From the NCBI RefSeq assembly GCF_016406305.1, contig NZ_CP066369.1, forward strand, positions 3,924,501 through 3,988,500: DNA of 64,000 nucleotides, in the 5' to 3' direction. A program made the position numbers and the translations under genes. The notes under the pieces were generated by a model. That model did no database searches and had not been told where the DNA came from. It saw nothing but the letters and a program-made list of their open reading frames with translations. Shown here piece after piece: positions 26,506-34,979 of the stretch. This DNA comes from Shewanella putrefaciens (GTDB taxonomy: Bacteria; Pseudomonadota; Gammaproteobacteria; Enterobacterales; Shewanellaceae). Every line of letters starts with the position of its first letter. Positions within the stretch are counted from its first letter, which is position 1.

Positions 26506-27576
26506 TTATCCGCGTATATTTGGACTACTTCCCATCACACCTAAAGCCAACTGCCTTGTTAGTTCAGCGGCGGGAATCGCCTGGCAGCCAGTGGCATTTT
26601 GGCCGCACCAGAGAGGGCTAAAATCGCCGAAACCTTGATCTTCTGCGGCGGTTCTCAGCCCAGCGACGGCACTTGAGGCGAGGGGGAAATCCGGCACTAC
26701 ATCATTGATAGGCCCAAGTTCGGCCATAAAACGATTCACAATACCCCGGGCGGGGCGGCCGGAAAATAAGTTCGTCAGCGCCGTATGTTGCGCCGCCTCA
26801 CTTTGCAGTGCGCCGCGGTGAATATCACTGGTAGTGCATTCAGGACAGAGTAAATAAGCCGTACCCACCTGCACTGCAGATGCGCCCATTGCCATGGCGG
26901 CGCGCACGGTTTTCGCATCCACTATCCCGCCTGCGGCAATTACTGGAATATCTACCGCCGCAATAATTTGCGGCAGTAGGCTAAAGGTCCCAGACTGTTC
27001 GGTTAAATCCCCAGATAAGAAATGCCCCCTATGGCCACCCGCCTCTAAACCCTGGGCGATGATGGCATCGGCACCACGGGCCTCTAACCAAAGCGCCTCC
27101 TCGATGGTGGTCGCAGTCGATATCACCTTTGACCCCCATGATTTGATTTCAAGTAGCAGCGCTTCGCTAGGTAAACCAAAATGAAAACTCACTACCTCAG
27201 GTTTAAATTTAGCGAGGACTTCAGCCTGCGCCTCGCTATAGGGCCTACGCTGTGCCCCAAGAGGTTGAGTATTAATATCAAGATTAAATTCATCGAAATA
27301 GGGTGCAAGCTGCTCGAGCCAAGCCGCTTGTTTCGCGAGTTGTGGCTCGGGTTCACTGTGGCAAAAAAAGTTCACATTGAAAGGTTTAGTGGTCTTTGAG
27401 CGGATTTCTGTCAGCTCGGCCTCGAGCGCCTCAAGGGACAACATGGCACAGGGTAACGAGCCAAGCCCCCCCGCCTCAGAGACGGCGATAGCAAGCGCAC
27501 TGCCCTGAACACCCGCCATAGGCGCTTGAATAATAGGTAATTCAATCCCAAATAATCGGGTTAACTGGCATGGCAT
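26506..27576 (-). CDS. Nitronate monooxygenase / 2-nitropropane dioxygenase family protein
   Basis: A 356-residue FMN-dependent TIM-barrel enzyme. It opens with LPIIQAPMAGVQGSALAIAVSEAGGLGSLPCAML, the family fingerprint, and has EARGADAIIAQGLEAGGHRG plus IPVIAAGGIVDAKTVRAAMAMGASAVQVGTAYLLCPE for FMN phosphate binding. Nitronate monooxygenases oxidise alkyl nitronates such as propionate 3-nitronate to protect the cell. GGAGG lies six bases before the ATG. Monocistronic, divergent from the TorT-like gene. Confidence 0.87.
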   Translation of the reverse strand: MPCQLTRLFGIELPIIQAPMAGVQGSALAIAVSEAGGLGSLPCAMLSLEALEAELTEIRSKTTKPFNVNFFCHSEPEPQLAKQAAWLEQLAPYFDEFNLDINTQPLGAQRRPYSEAQAEVLAKFKPEVVSFHFGLPSEALLLEIKSWGSKVISTATTIEEALWLEARGADAIIAQGLEAGGHRGHFLSGDLTEQSGTFSLLPQIIAAVDIPVIAAGGIVDAKTVRAAMAMGASAVQVGTAYLLCPECTTSDIHRGALQSEAAQHTALTNLFSGRPARGIVNRFMAELGPINDVVPDFPLASSAVAGLRTAAEDQGFGDFSPLWCGQNATGCQAIPAAELTRQLALGVMGSSPNIRG

Positions 27577-27829
27577 ATCCCACCTCCTTTAACGTTTTAT
27601 CCCTTGACGATTCATCCCGATGGCTCAGAAAGCCTCCAGAACCTCGCTCACATAAGTACACTGCCGCGGATCTGGATACAAGCGTAGACAGCAAGCATAT
27701 TAAGCTTAAACGTGTAAATCCTAATAGAATCAACATATCAACGCCAATTACCTAAGTAACAGCCTTCCTCGATGACAAATAATCAAACAAGACAGAAACA
27801 ACTTGGCAACAAAACGCTTTAGGGTAACA

Positions 27830-28963
27830 ATGCCGCATTCATCTATGCTTAATCCATTATTCATTCAACATGATGCCTCTATGCGCTTAAATGCTTTCGC
27901 AACTTCTATGCTTAGAATGACCTTACTCATAGCCCTCACGAATGCAGTTTTCCCAGCATTGGCGACTTGGTATCCTGCGGATATCATTTCCGATGGACAA
28001 AAAAGCACATATACCCCCCTCACTCAAGCGAGTAAAGCCTGGCGGATCTGCGCCTTACTTCCCCATGGTAAAGACCAATATTGGTGGGGCGTAGCCTTTG
28101 GACTATCCCAGGAAGCTCGGCGCCAAGGCGTGACCCTAGGTATTTATGATGCCGGCGGATATGACAAAATTGAGCAGCAAAAACAGCAGCTCCGTGATTG
28201 CTATGCGCTCAAAGCCCAAGCCTATATTATTGCCGCCAATACGGCTGACGGACTCGTGACGGATATTGAACAACTCATCGCGGCGGGCATTCCTGTTATC
28301 GATTTAGTGAATGGTATTGCGACCGACAAACTCACGAGTCGCTCCTTAGTCAGCTTTGAAGATATGTCCACCGCGGCGACAGATTACATTGCCGCGCAGC
28401 AACTAACGTCTATAGACAAAGGCTCACCTAAGCTTAAGGTGGCTTGGTTTCCGGGCCCTAAAGATGCCTCTTGGGTAATAGCCGCGGAACAGGGATTTAG
28501 GCAAGCAGCGGCCAAGCATGAATTCGAGATTATAGAAGGGGGCTACGGGGCGACAGAGTTATTCATTCAAGCCGATTTAGTACGAAAAACACTGACAAAA
28601 CAAAGCATAGATTATGTGGTAGCCAATGCGGTGGCGGCTACGTTTGCGGTGCGACTTTTAGATAGACAAAGTGAGCAAGCGGGTAGGGTCATTGCCTTTT
28701 ATTCTAATGCACAAACCATAGAATTAGTGCAGAAAAAGCAACTACTTGCGACTGTCAGCGACTTCCCCGTACTGCAAGCAAGAATTGCCATCGACCTCGC
28801 GGTGCGCGCACTCGAAGGTGCGCCTTATCCCCGCAGGGTGAGCCCAATGATCAAGGTCATATCCCAAGACAATGTCAACCAGATTGATTTAGAGCAAATA
28901 TTAGCCCCAGAAAACCAATGGATGATCCATCAAGATCTCCCAACCTTGAGCGAAACTCGTTAA
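27830..28963 (+). CDS. torT: TorT-like periplasmic TMAO-sensing binding protein, orphan
   Basis: A 377-residue type 1 periplasmic binding protein resembling TorT, which binds TMAO and contacts the sensor TorS. Recognisable parts are the mature start [65 protein letters not shown] and the [20 protein letters not shown] segment. No torS, torR or torCAD lies nearby, so this is an orphan copy and its ligand may differ. AGGG five bases before the ATG at 27830 decides the start; the hydrophobic signal begins only about 18 residues later, giving a long n-region. The stop overlaps that of convergent ubiA by three bases. Confidence 0.75.
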   Translation: MPHSSMLNPLFIQHDASMRLNAFATSMLRMTLLIALTNAVFPALATWYPADIISDGQKSTYTPLTQASKAWRICALLPHGKDQYWWGVAFGLSQEARRQGVTLGIYDAGGYDKIEQQKQQLRDCYALKAQAYIIAANTADGLVTDIEQLIAAGIPVIDLVNGIATDKLTSRSLVSFEDMSTAATDYIAAQQLTSIDKGSPKLKVAWFPGPKDASWVIAAEQGFRQAAAKHEFEIIEGGYGATELFIQADLVRKTLTKQSIDYVVANAVAATFAVRLLDRQSEQAGRVIAFYSNAQTIELVQKKQLLATVSDFPVLQARIAIDLAVRALEGAPYPRRVSPMIKVISQDNVNQIDLEQILAPENQWMIHQDLPTLSETR

Positions 28964-29820
28964 ATCAAATAGTCGGCGCCCAAGCCAACAAATAATGCCA
29001 GACCGGCCCAGTTATTGTTAAGGAAGGCCTTAAAGCAAGGTGCTCTTTCGCGGCCAAAAATCAGCATCTGCTGGTAAGTGCTAAAGCCTACAAAGGTGAG
29101 CAATCCTAGGCCATAGAGCAAACCACGGTCGGCACTCCAGCCCGCGGCGATAAAACAAACCAGCGCGGCAAGTTGAAATAACCCGATGATTTGGCGGTCA
29201 TATTTACCAAAAAGTATGGCGGTCGATTTAATGCCGACCTTAAGATCATCGTCCCTATCGACCATGGCGTACATGGTATCGTAGGCGACGGTCCAGCACC
29301 AATTGGCGGCAAATAACCACCAGGCTTCGATGGGCACTTCGCCCGTTTGCGCCGCATAGGCCATAGGGATAGACCAACTCCACACTATGCCCAAAAACAT
29401 TTGCGGCATGTTAGTCACGCGCTTAGTAAAGGGGTAGATAATGGTGAGAATAATGCCAACAACGGATAATTTAACCACTAATCCATTGAGTAATAAGACT
29501 AATCCAAAGGCGGCTAGACCTAAGACTACAAACAGTAATAGCGCTTCTTTAGTGCTGATTTCACCGCTGGCGAGGGGACGGGACTTGGTACGCTCAACAT
29601 GGGAGTCGAGGTCGCGGTCGGCATAGTCGTTAATGATGCAGCCGCAGGCGCGCATGATCACTACGCCAACCACAAAGATAATCAAGACCTTAAGATCGGG
29701 CATCCCCCCGGCGGCTAGCATCAAGGCCATCAGACATGGCCACAGTAATAACAGCGTACCTATGGGGCGGTCGAGTCGAGTCAGGCGGGAATATACGTCC
29801 CACTTCTGCTTTAAATTCAT
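28960..29820 (-). CDS. ubiA: 4-hydroxybenzoate polyprenyltransferase (UbiA)
   Basis: A 286-residue membrane prenyltransferase that attaches the polyprenyl tail to 4-hydroxybenzoate in ubiquinone synthesis. Both aspartate-rich motifs are present: [23 protein letters not shown] near residue 67 and [16 protein letters not shown] near residue 190, with about eight TM helices. Full length. It lies downstream of uvrD with a 145-base gap and has no ubiC partner here. The gene ends by overlapping the convergent torT-like gene. Confidence 0.95.
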   Translation of the reverse strand: MNLKQKWDVYSRLTRLDRPIGTLLLLWPCLMALMLAAGGMPDLKVLIIFVVGVVIMRACGCIINDYADRDLDSHVERTKSRPLASGEISTKEALLLFVVLGLAAFGLVLLLNGLVVKLSVVGIILTIIYPFTKRVTNMPQMFLGIVWSWSIPMAYAAQTGEVPIEAWWLFAANWCWTVAYDTMYAMVDRDDDLKVGIKSTAILFGKYDRQIIGLFQLAALVCFIAAGWSADRGLLYGLGLLTFVGFSTYQQMLIFGRERAPCFKAFLNNNWAGLALFVGLGADYLI

Positions 29821-29965
29821 TAACTAGGTACTCCCACTCCTAATTTGAGCTCACATTTTTATCTCAACTTTCAGGGTGAGCATCATATACCCAAGCTCCC
29901 CCCGAAGCGAGTTTCAAAGCTGTAAAACCTGCCATAAAAAATAACAAGCCAGCCAATACCTTATC

Positions 29966-32134
29966 TTAACGCGCCTCTAGGCGAGCATAGGCAACCACCA
30001 GCCACTTGCTGCCAAAATCGTTAAAATTAACCTGCACCCTGGCCTGCGCGCCACTGCCTTCAAAGTTGGTGACCTTGCCTTCGCCAAACTTAGGATGATT
30101 GACTCTTTGGCCGACATTAAAACCCGTATCATTGGCCGCGGCCGATTTTTGGGTACTAAAACGATTATTCGCCATCGGCGTCGACACCTGCGCCTTCAAG
30201 CGAATTTCATCCACATATTGCGGCGGAATTTCCTTAATAAAGCGTGATGGACGGGCGTAATCTTCACGGCCATAGATACGGCGGGATTCGGCATAGGTGA
30301 TATAGAGTTTTTCCATCGCGCGGGTCATGCCCACGTAACAGAGGCGGCGCTCCTCATCGAGTCTGTCGCCCTCTTCGAGCGCCATTTTACTCGGGAAAAT
30401 CCCCTCCTCGACACCCGCCATAAACACCATAGTGAACTCCAGCCCCTTGGCCGAGTGCAGTGTCATCAGTTGCACCGCATCGGTAAAGGCATCGGCCTGA
30501 CCTTCGCCCGCCTCTAAGGCCGCGTGGGATAAAAAGGCGTTAAGCTCGCCCATATCCTCAAGTTCTTCTGGCATTTCGAAGGTGCGCGCGGCGGTGACGA
30601 GTTCCTCTAAGTTTTCGATACGGGCGTGGGCCTTTTCGCCCTTTTCCGTCTCGTACATGGCTTTAAGGCCAGAGGCTTGGATCACAGTGTCGGCCATGCG
30701 ATACAGCGCCATATCGCGAGTGTCGTCCTGCAGGGTGACAATCAGATCCATAAAGCCCCGTACCGCTGAGGCGGCGCGACCTGCGAGCACTTTTTCATCC
30801 AGCAGGCGCAAACACGCCTGCCATAGGGTGAGTTCCTGCTGGCGGGCGGTAGTGCGTAAAATATCTAAGGTGCGATCGCCAATGCCGCGGGGCGGCGTGT
30901 TGACCACCCGCTCGAAGGCGGCATCGTCATTTTTGTTGCTGATGAGGCGCATATAGCCCATCGCATCTTTAATCTCTTGGCGTTCGAAAAAGCGCAAACC
31001 ACCGTAAATCCGATAGGCTAAACCTTTGTGTAATAGGGCCTCTTCGAGTACCCGTGACTGGGCGTTTGAGCGATATAAAATCGCGCAGTCGCTTAAATTG
31101 CCGCCTTTTTCGTACCAGTCATTGATACGGCCGACAATAAAACGCGCCTCGTCCATTTCGTTAAAGGCACAGTAGAGGGAAATCGGCTCACCATCGGCTT
31201 CGTCGGTCCATAATTCTTTACCCAAACGTTCGGGGTTATTGGCGATAAGGGCGTTAGACGCCTTCAAAATGTTGCCCTTGGAGCGATAGTTTTGCTCGAG
31301 GCGAATCGTGGTCGCCGTCGGGAAATCCCGCAGGAAGCGATGCAAGTTTTCAACCTGTGCGCCGCGCCAACCGTAAATGGATTGGTCATCATCCCCCACT
31401 ATCATCACATTGGCGGTTTGCCCGGCAAGCACTCTAATCCACGCATATTGAATGGCGTTGGTATCTTGGAACTCATCCACCAAAATATGCTTGAATCTGT
31501 CTTGATAGTGGGCGAGCAAATGCGGCTTATTGAGCCATAACTCGTGAGCACGTAGCAGGATTTCGGCAAAGTCGACTAAGCCTGCGCGATCGCAGGACTC
31601 TTGGTAAACCTGATAGATTTTTAACAGATTTTGCTCAATCGGAAAGCCACCCGCATCGATATGCTTTGGCCTTAATCCTTGGTCTTTTTTACCATTGATA
31701 TAGCCCTGCGCTTGGCGAGGTGGATATTGTTTTTCATCTAAATTGAGGCTTTTAAGGATGCGCTTAATCAAACGCACTTGATCGTCAGAGTCGAGGATTT
31801 GAAAGCTTTGCGGTAATCCCGCATCTTGGAAGTGAGTGCGCAGCAAACGGTGCGCTAACCCGTGGAAGGTACCAATCCACATCCGCCCCATATTGGTGCC
31901 CGCGACCTTCTCGACCCGCTCACGCATCTCGGCCGCGGCTTTATTGGTAAAAGTCACCGCAAGAATCGAGTACGGACTCTGCTGTTCAACCTGCATTAAC
32001 CACGCAATGCGGTGGGTTAACACCCGCGTTTTACCACTGCCCGCGCCCGCAAGCACTAGCATGCTAGATTGCGGTGCCGCGACAGCCTCACGCTGTTTAT
32101 CATTTAGGCCGTCAAGTAAAGAAGATACGTCCAT
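29966..32134 (-). CDS. uvrD: DNA helicase II (UvrD)
   Basis: A 722-residue superfamily 1A 3'-5' helicase for nucleotide excision repair and methyl-directed mismatch repair. Motifs in order: Walker A AGAGSGKTRVLTHR, motif Ia TFTNKAAAEM, motif II VDEFQDTN, motif III GDDDQSIYGWRGA, motif IV EQNYRS, motif V MTLHSAKGLEF and motif VI YVGMTRA. The C-terminal NHPKFGEGKV segment is the RNA polymerase-binding Tudor-like fold of UvrD/PcrA. An open frame continues upstream to 32335, but GGAGG immediately before the ATG at 32134 and family length decide the start. Confidence 0.96.
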   Translation of the reverse strand: MDVSSLLDGLNDKQREAVAAPQSSMLVLAGAGSGKTRVLTHRIAWLMQVEQQSPYSILAVTFTNKAAAEMRERVEKVAGTNMGRMWIGTFHGLAHRLLRTHFQDAGLPQSFQILDSDDQVRLIKRILKSLNLDEKQYPPRQAQGYINGKKDQGLRPKHIDAGGFPIEQNLLKIYQVYQESCDRAGLVDFAEILLRAHELWLNKPHLLAHYQDRFKHILVDEFQDTNAIQYAWIRVLAGQTANVMIVGDDDQSIYGWRGAQVENLHRFLRDFPTATTIRLEQNYRSKGNILKASNALIANNPERLGKELWTDEADGEPISLYCAFNEMDEARFIVGRINDWYEKGGNLSDCAILYRSNAQSRVLEEALLHKGLAYRIYGGLRFFERQEIKDAMGYMRLISNKNDDAAFERVVNTPPRGIGDRTLDILRTTARQQELTLWQACLRLLDEKVLAGRAASAVRGFMDLIVTLQDDTRDMALYRMADTVIQASGLKAMYETEKGEKAHARIENLEELVTAARTFEMPEELEDMGELNAFLSHAALEAGEGQADAFTDAVQLMTLHSAKGLEFTMVFMAGVEEGIFPSKMALEEGDRLDEERRLCYVGMTRAMEKLYITYAESRRIYGREDYARPSRFIKEIPPQYVDEIRLKAQVSTPMANNRFSTQKSAAANDTGFNVGQRVNHPKFGEGKVTNFEGSGAQARVQVNFNDFGSKWLVVAYARLEAR

Positions 32135-32286
32135 TCTCGCCTCCAAAAAATCGAGGAGGCAGTATAACAGAAGAAAACCCGCCTGCGCGCCTGTTCCACA
32201 AGACAAGAGGCATAAGACAAGAGCCATAAGGAGAGTGGTATGGCACTGTCCATTCTTAAGCACTGTCATTCCAGTGACACGCAGCA

Positions 32287-32327
32287 AGCACATCCATGTG
32301 TGCTCGACCGTGACATCCATGTCACGG
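32287..32327. repeat. Pair of REP-like palindromes upstream of uvrD
   Basis: Two adjacent palindromes: AGCACA-TCCATG-TGTGCT at 32287-32304 and the perfect CCGTGACAT-CC-ATGTCACGG at 32308-32327. Both share the centre CATCCATG. They lie about 150-200 bases upstream of uvrD in an otherwise featureless 347-base gap (32135-32481). Such CATCCATG-centred stems look like a repetitive extragenic element family. Confidence 0.6.
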
Positions 32328-32481
32328 ACGGTCACTTACATGCCAGCGCTTAATCTTGCCAACCCCAACAGTAATCTGAACCCTTTCTTACAAGCATACA
32401 CTCTGTAAATTTAACGAGGATGGATAGTTTAATTTGCATTCATATAAAGGAATGGTTAAGGCTGAGATGGGATTGATGTGT

Positions 32482-33111
32482 TCACCAAATGTTTAGTTTT
32501 CTAACAGGATTAGACTCTCTTGAAAATGACATTTTACTTGCAACGTTAAAATAAATATCGCTGCAGAGATATTCAGAGAAACTTCCATTAACAGAATGAT
32601 TTATAAAGCAGTTATAAAGTGTTTTTACAAAATCATTCATCGTGTCATCAGAAATTTTGTAATTAGCTTTTAGCTGTGCCAATTCATTTTTTAACTTACT
32701 TTTTAGAGCTTCATCATCTTCCAAACGAAGGCAATAAACCTTGGGAGTGTGATAGACAAGGCTACAGAAATAGTTAACTTCTAGTTCGTAGTTGATGCTT
32801 CTGCCCTGGTAATGATCCCTAAATATGGAAAGACAAATGTTAGATATTTCATTTAATTCATCTAAAGTATGCTTTGCAACGATATCTTCAAATCGATAAA
32901 AATGAATGAAAGTACGGTAATCAACTTGAACCATGGAGTTCTTAATACACTCAGACATTTTCATTCTCTTTATAGGACTGAAAAAAATTCCTATATGTAA
33001 TGCAAGATTTTCAGTACCTTTTATCAAATCAAGAAAAAAATTAATTAAGACTAAAATAGCATCCAATATATAAGATATTGTTTTTTTGATAAAATTCTTA
33101 AGACTATTCAT
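32482..33111 (-). CDS. Unknown AT-rich accessory protein
   Basis: A 209-residue predicted protein in markedly AT-rich DNA, in contrast with uvrD and the Nudix gene on either side. The first 50 residues form one or two hydrophobic, basic-flanked helices (ISYILDAILVLINFFLDLI), and the remainder is soluble, mixed-charge and mainly helical, with FEDIVAKHTLDELNEIS and KNELAQLKANYKISDD segments. I do not recognise a family. It lies beside two tandem mosaic repeats, as the AT-rich membrane gene at the left end does. No clear ribosome site precedes the ATG. Confidence 0.5.
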   Translation of the reverse strand: MNSLKNFIKKTISYILDAILVLINFFLDLIKGTENLALHIGIFFSPIKRMKMSECIKNSMVQVDYRTFIHFYRFEDIVAKHTLDELNEISNICLSIFRDHYQGRSINYELEVNYFCSLVYHTPKVYCLRLEDDEALKSKLKNELAQLKANYKISDDTMNDFVKTLYNCFINHSVNGSFSEYLCSDIYFNVASKMSFSRESNPVRKLNIW

Positions 33112-33234
33112 ACTTGCTCGTTCATGTCTATAAAAGCACTGGTCGGTGGTAATGATATCAGTTTATCAAGACACCGATTGTTAAATTTCGTGGATACAGG
33201 AGAGAATAAAAAGCAGTGATTTTCACGCTTAGGG

Positions 33235-33546
33235 TGAAACAGAACATCCACAACTCTTTGATGCTTTAAGTGACCAACAGACAACTCAACAATCAAAGGA
33301 ATACACCATCCCCTCGGAGTTGCCGCAGGGCATTTGCGTTCGTTGCGTGAGCGAGGCATGGATGCCGAGATAGCGTCAGTCGAATCAGGGACGAGCGTCT
33401 GACGCGATAGCATAAGAATGCTTAATGCCCAAGGGGATTTCAACTCCGTTAGGGGCGTCAAGGAGCATCCAAGGAGGATAGGACGAGCAGTCCTCCTTGG
33501 TCGGGTGTGGGTTGAAGACCCACGACTTTGACTTTGATTTTATTAA
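33235..33546 (+). repeat. Mosaic intergenic repeat, copy R4
   Basis: Bases 33235-33361 are duplicated at 33587-33713 with only two differences in 127. The following part, through GAGCGTCTGACGCGATAGCAT, the AAGGAGGATAGGACGAGCAG hairpin module and TTGAAGACCCACGACTTTG, matches R2 inverted. In this copy the last hairpin is damaged (GTTGAAGACCC instead of GGTGAAGCCCC). Open frames here on the minus strand (33108-33461) are repeat by-products and not called. Confidence 0.8.
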
Positions 33547-33586
33547 ATAAATCAAACAGGGTTTGGGCTGCGACCCTCAAACAAGC

Positions 33587-34066
33587 TGAAACAGGACATC
33601 CACAACTCTTTAATGCTTTAAGTGACCAACAGACAACTCAACAATCAAAGGAATACACCATCCCCTCGGAGTTGCCGCAGGGCATTTGCGTTCGTTGCGT
33701 GAGCGAGGCATGGTCGTTCTCGTGCATCAGACCCATAGGGAAATGGGAAATGTCAGAATGATGTATGGAACATCATTGACCATGCACTTCACGACATTCA
33801 GGCATCCTGCCTATCAGATGCCGAGATAGCGGCAGTCGAATCACGGACGAGCGTCTGACGCGATAGCATTAGAACGCTTAATACCCAAGGGGCTTTCAAC
33901 TCCGTTAGGGGCGAGCATCCAAGGGCGAAGGCCAGCGGCCGCTTTGAGCGCGAGATAGGGATATCGAGCTGGCAGTTTAACATGGACGTTTTTGATAGGA
34001 CGAGCAGTCCTCCTTGGTCGACTCTTATTAAAAAATCAGGGGGTGAAGCCCCACGACTTTGCTTAC
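33587..34066 (+). repeat. Mosaic intergenic repeat, copy R5 with insertions
   Basis: R5 begins with the 127-bp block shared with R4. After GAGGCATGG, about 105 bases (33714-33818) are inserted before the match resumes at ATGCCGAGATAGC. A second insertion (about 33922-33990), which includes a GAGCTGGCAGTTTAACATGGACG stretch similar to part of R1 (330-350), splits the AAGGAGGATAGGACG module. It ends with the GGGTGAAGCCCCACGACTTTG hairpin shared by all copies. No gene is seen between 33112 and 34076. Confidence 0.78.
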
Positions 34067-34076
34067 TGGCAAAGCC

Positions 34077-34484
34077 TTAAAACTTCCCACTTATAACAAC
34101 ACCATTGAAATTAAGACAATCTTTGATCCTTTGCTGCTGAACCGCGCTGAGGGTGTCGATATCATGGAAGGCAAACTCTGAATGCTCATGACTCAAGCGA
34201 ATCACCGCATCGGCAGCCGCAAACTCGCAGCGAAAGATAAATGCTTGGGATTGGTAAGCACTGTGATAATAAACACCACTCAGGTACTGAATGTTCACCT
34301 CGAGCCCGAGTTCTTCATTGCATTCACGCAGCAGCGCCTCGTGAATGGTTTCACCGGGTTCTAAGGCGCCGCCGGGCAAACCCCAGGCAAAATTGCCATA
34401 GTTTGCTTTAAGCAGCAGCACTTGGCCGAGATCATTGGTGATCACCCCATGGCTACTCAGCCGAAAAGTATCCTCAAACGCCAT
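34077..34484 (-). CDS. Nudix hydrolase
   Basis: A 135-residue hydrolase with a complete Nudix box, GALEPGETIHEALLRECNEELGL (residues about 40-62), matching G-x5-E-x7-R-E-x2-E-E-x-G. Nudix enzymes cleave nucleoside diphosphates linked to another group; substrate cannot be read from the box. The N-terminal SSHGVITNDLGQVLLLKANYGNFAWGLPGG is typical. It is alone, right next to the mosaic repeat, and GC content is normal, so it belongs to the core genome. Confidence 0.9.
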   Translation of the reverse strand: MAFEDTFRLSSHGVITNDLGQVLLLKANYGNFAWGLPGGALEPGETIHEALLRECNEELGLEVNIQYLSGVYYHSAYQSQAFIFRCEFAAADAVIRLSHEHSEFAFHDIDTLSAVQQQRIKDCLNFNGVVISGKF

Positions 34485-34553
34485 GTATAAATCCCGCTAT
34501 TTGCCCTTGCCTACCGGGCCAGATAATGCCCCACAGGCTGGCATAACTACTTG

Positions 34554-34787
34554 CTATTGACTACGTTGGATTGCTCGATCCATGGCCGCTTTAAGCTGTT
34601 GTTCTTGCTCTGCCTTTTTGGCTTTTTCATGCTCGGCAAGCTGTTTATTCGCCTCAATCACACAGCGCTGTTGATCTAGCATTGGCCCATAGGGATCGAC
34701 ATCTGTCCTTGCGGAGCAGGCCAAATCGGCGCATGCCGATGTGAGTAATGATGCGGATAAGACTAACATAATCAATGGAATTTTCAT
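34554..34787 (-). CDS. Small exported protein, probable lipoprotein
   Basis: A 77-residue protein: signal peptide MKIPLIMLVLSASLLTSAC, then a short cysteine-containing region (ADLACSARTD, DQQRC) and a charged C-terminal helix (NKQLAEHEKAKKAEQEQQLKAAMDRAIQRSQ), likely coiled coil. The lipobox is imperfect (T at -3), so lipidation is uncertain. The frame is open upstream to 34913, but GAGG lies shortly before the ATG at 34787 and only this start gives an N-terminal signal. Function unknown. Confidence 0.7.
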   Translation of the reverse strand: MKIPLIMLVLSASLLTSACADLACSARTDVDPYGPMLDQQRCVIEANKQLAEHEKAKKAEQEQQLKAAMDRAIQRSQ

Positions 34788-34979
34788 CTTCGGTGCCTCA
34801 ATAAATTCAACCAAATGGCTACACTTAATCAAGCTAACATGGGCAAGCTTTACCTGACCTGTATCAAGGCTGCACCTAACAGATGTTGACAGGGATTTTT
34901 TAAAGGAAAACACTGGGTGATGATTTTTTATCCACCTAAAACCGATTATTGAATCGTTAAATTAAGATAAGGACTGCGC

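Noticed and set aside
32135..32165. LexA (SOS) box in front of uvrD
   Set aside because: A CTGTTATACTG half-site is present but no CAG at the required distance.
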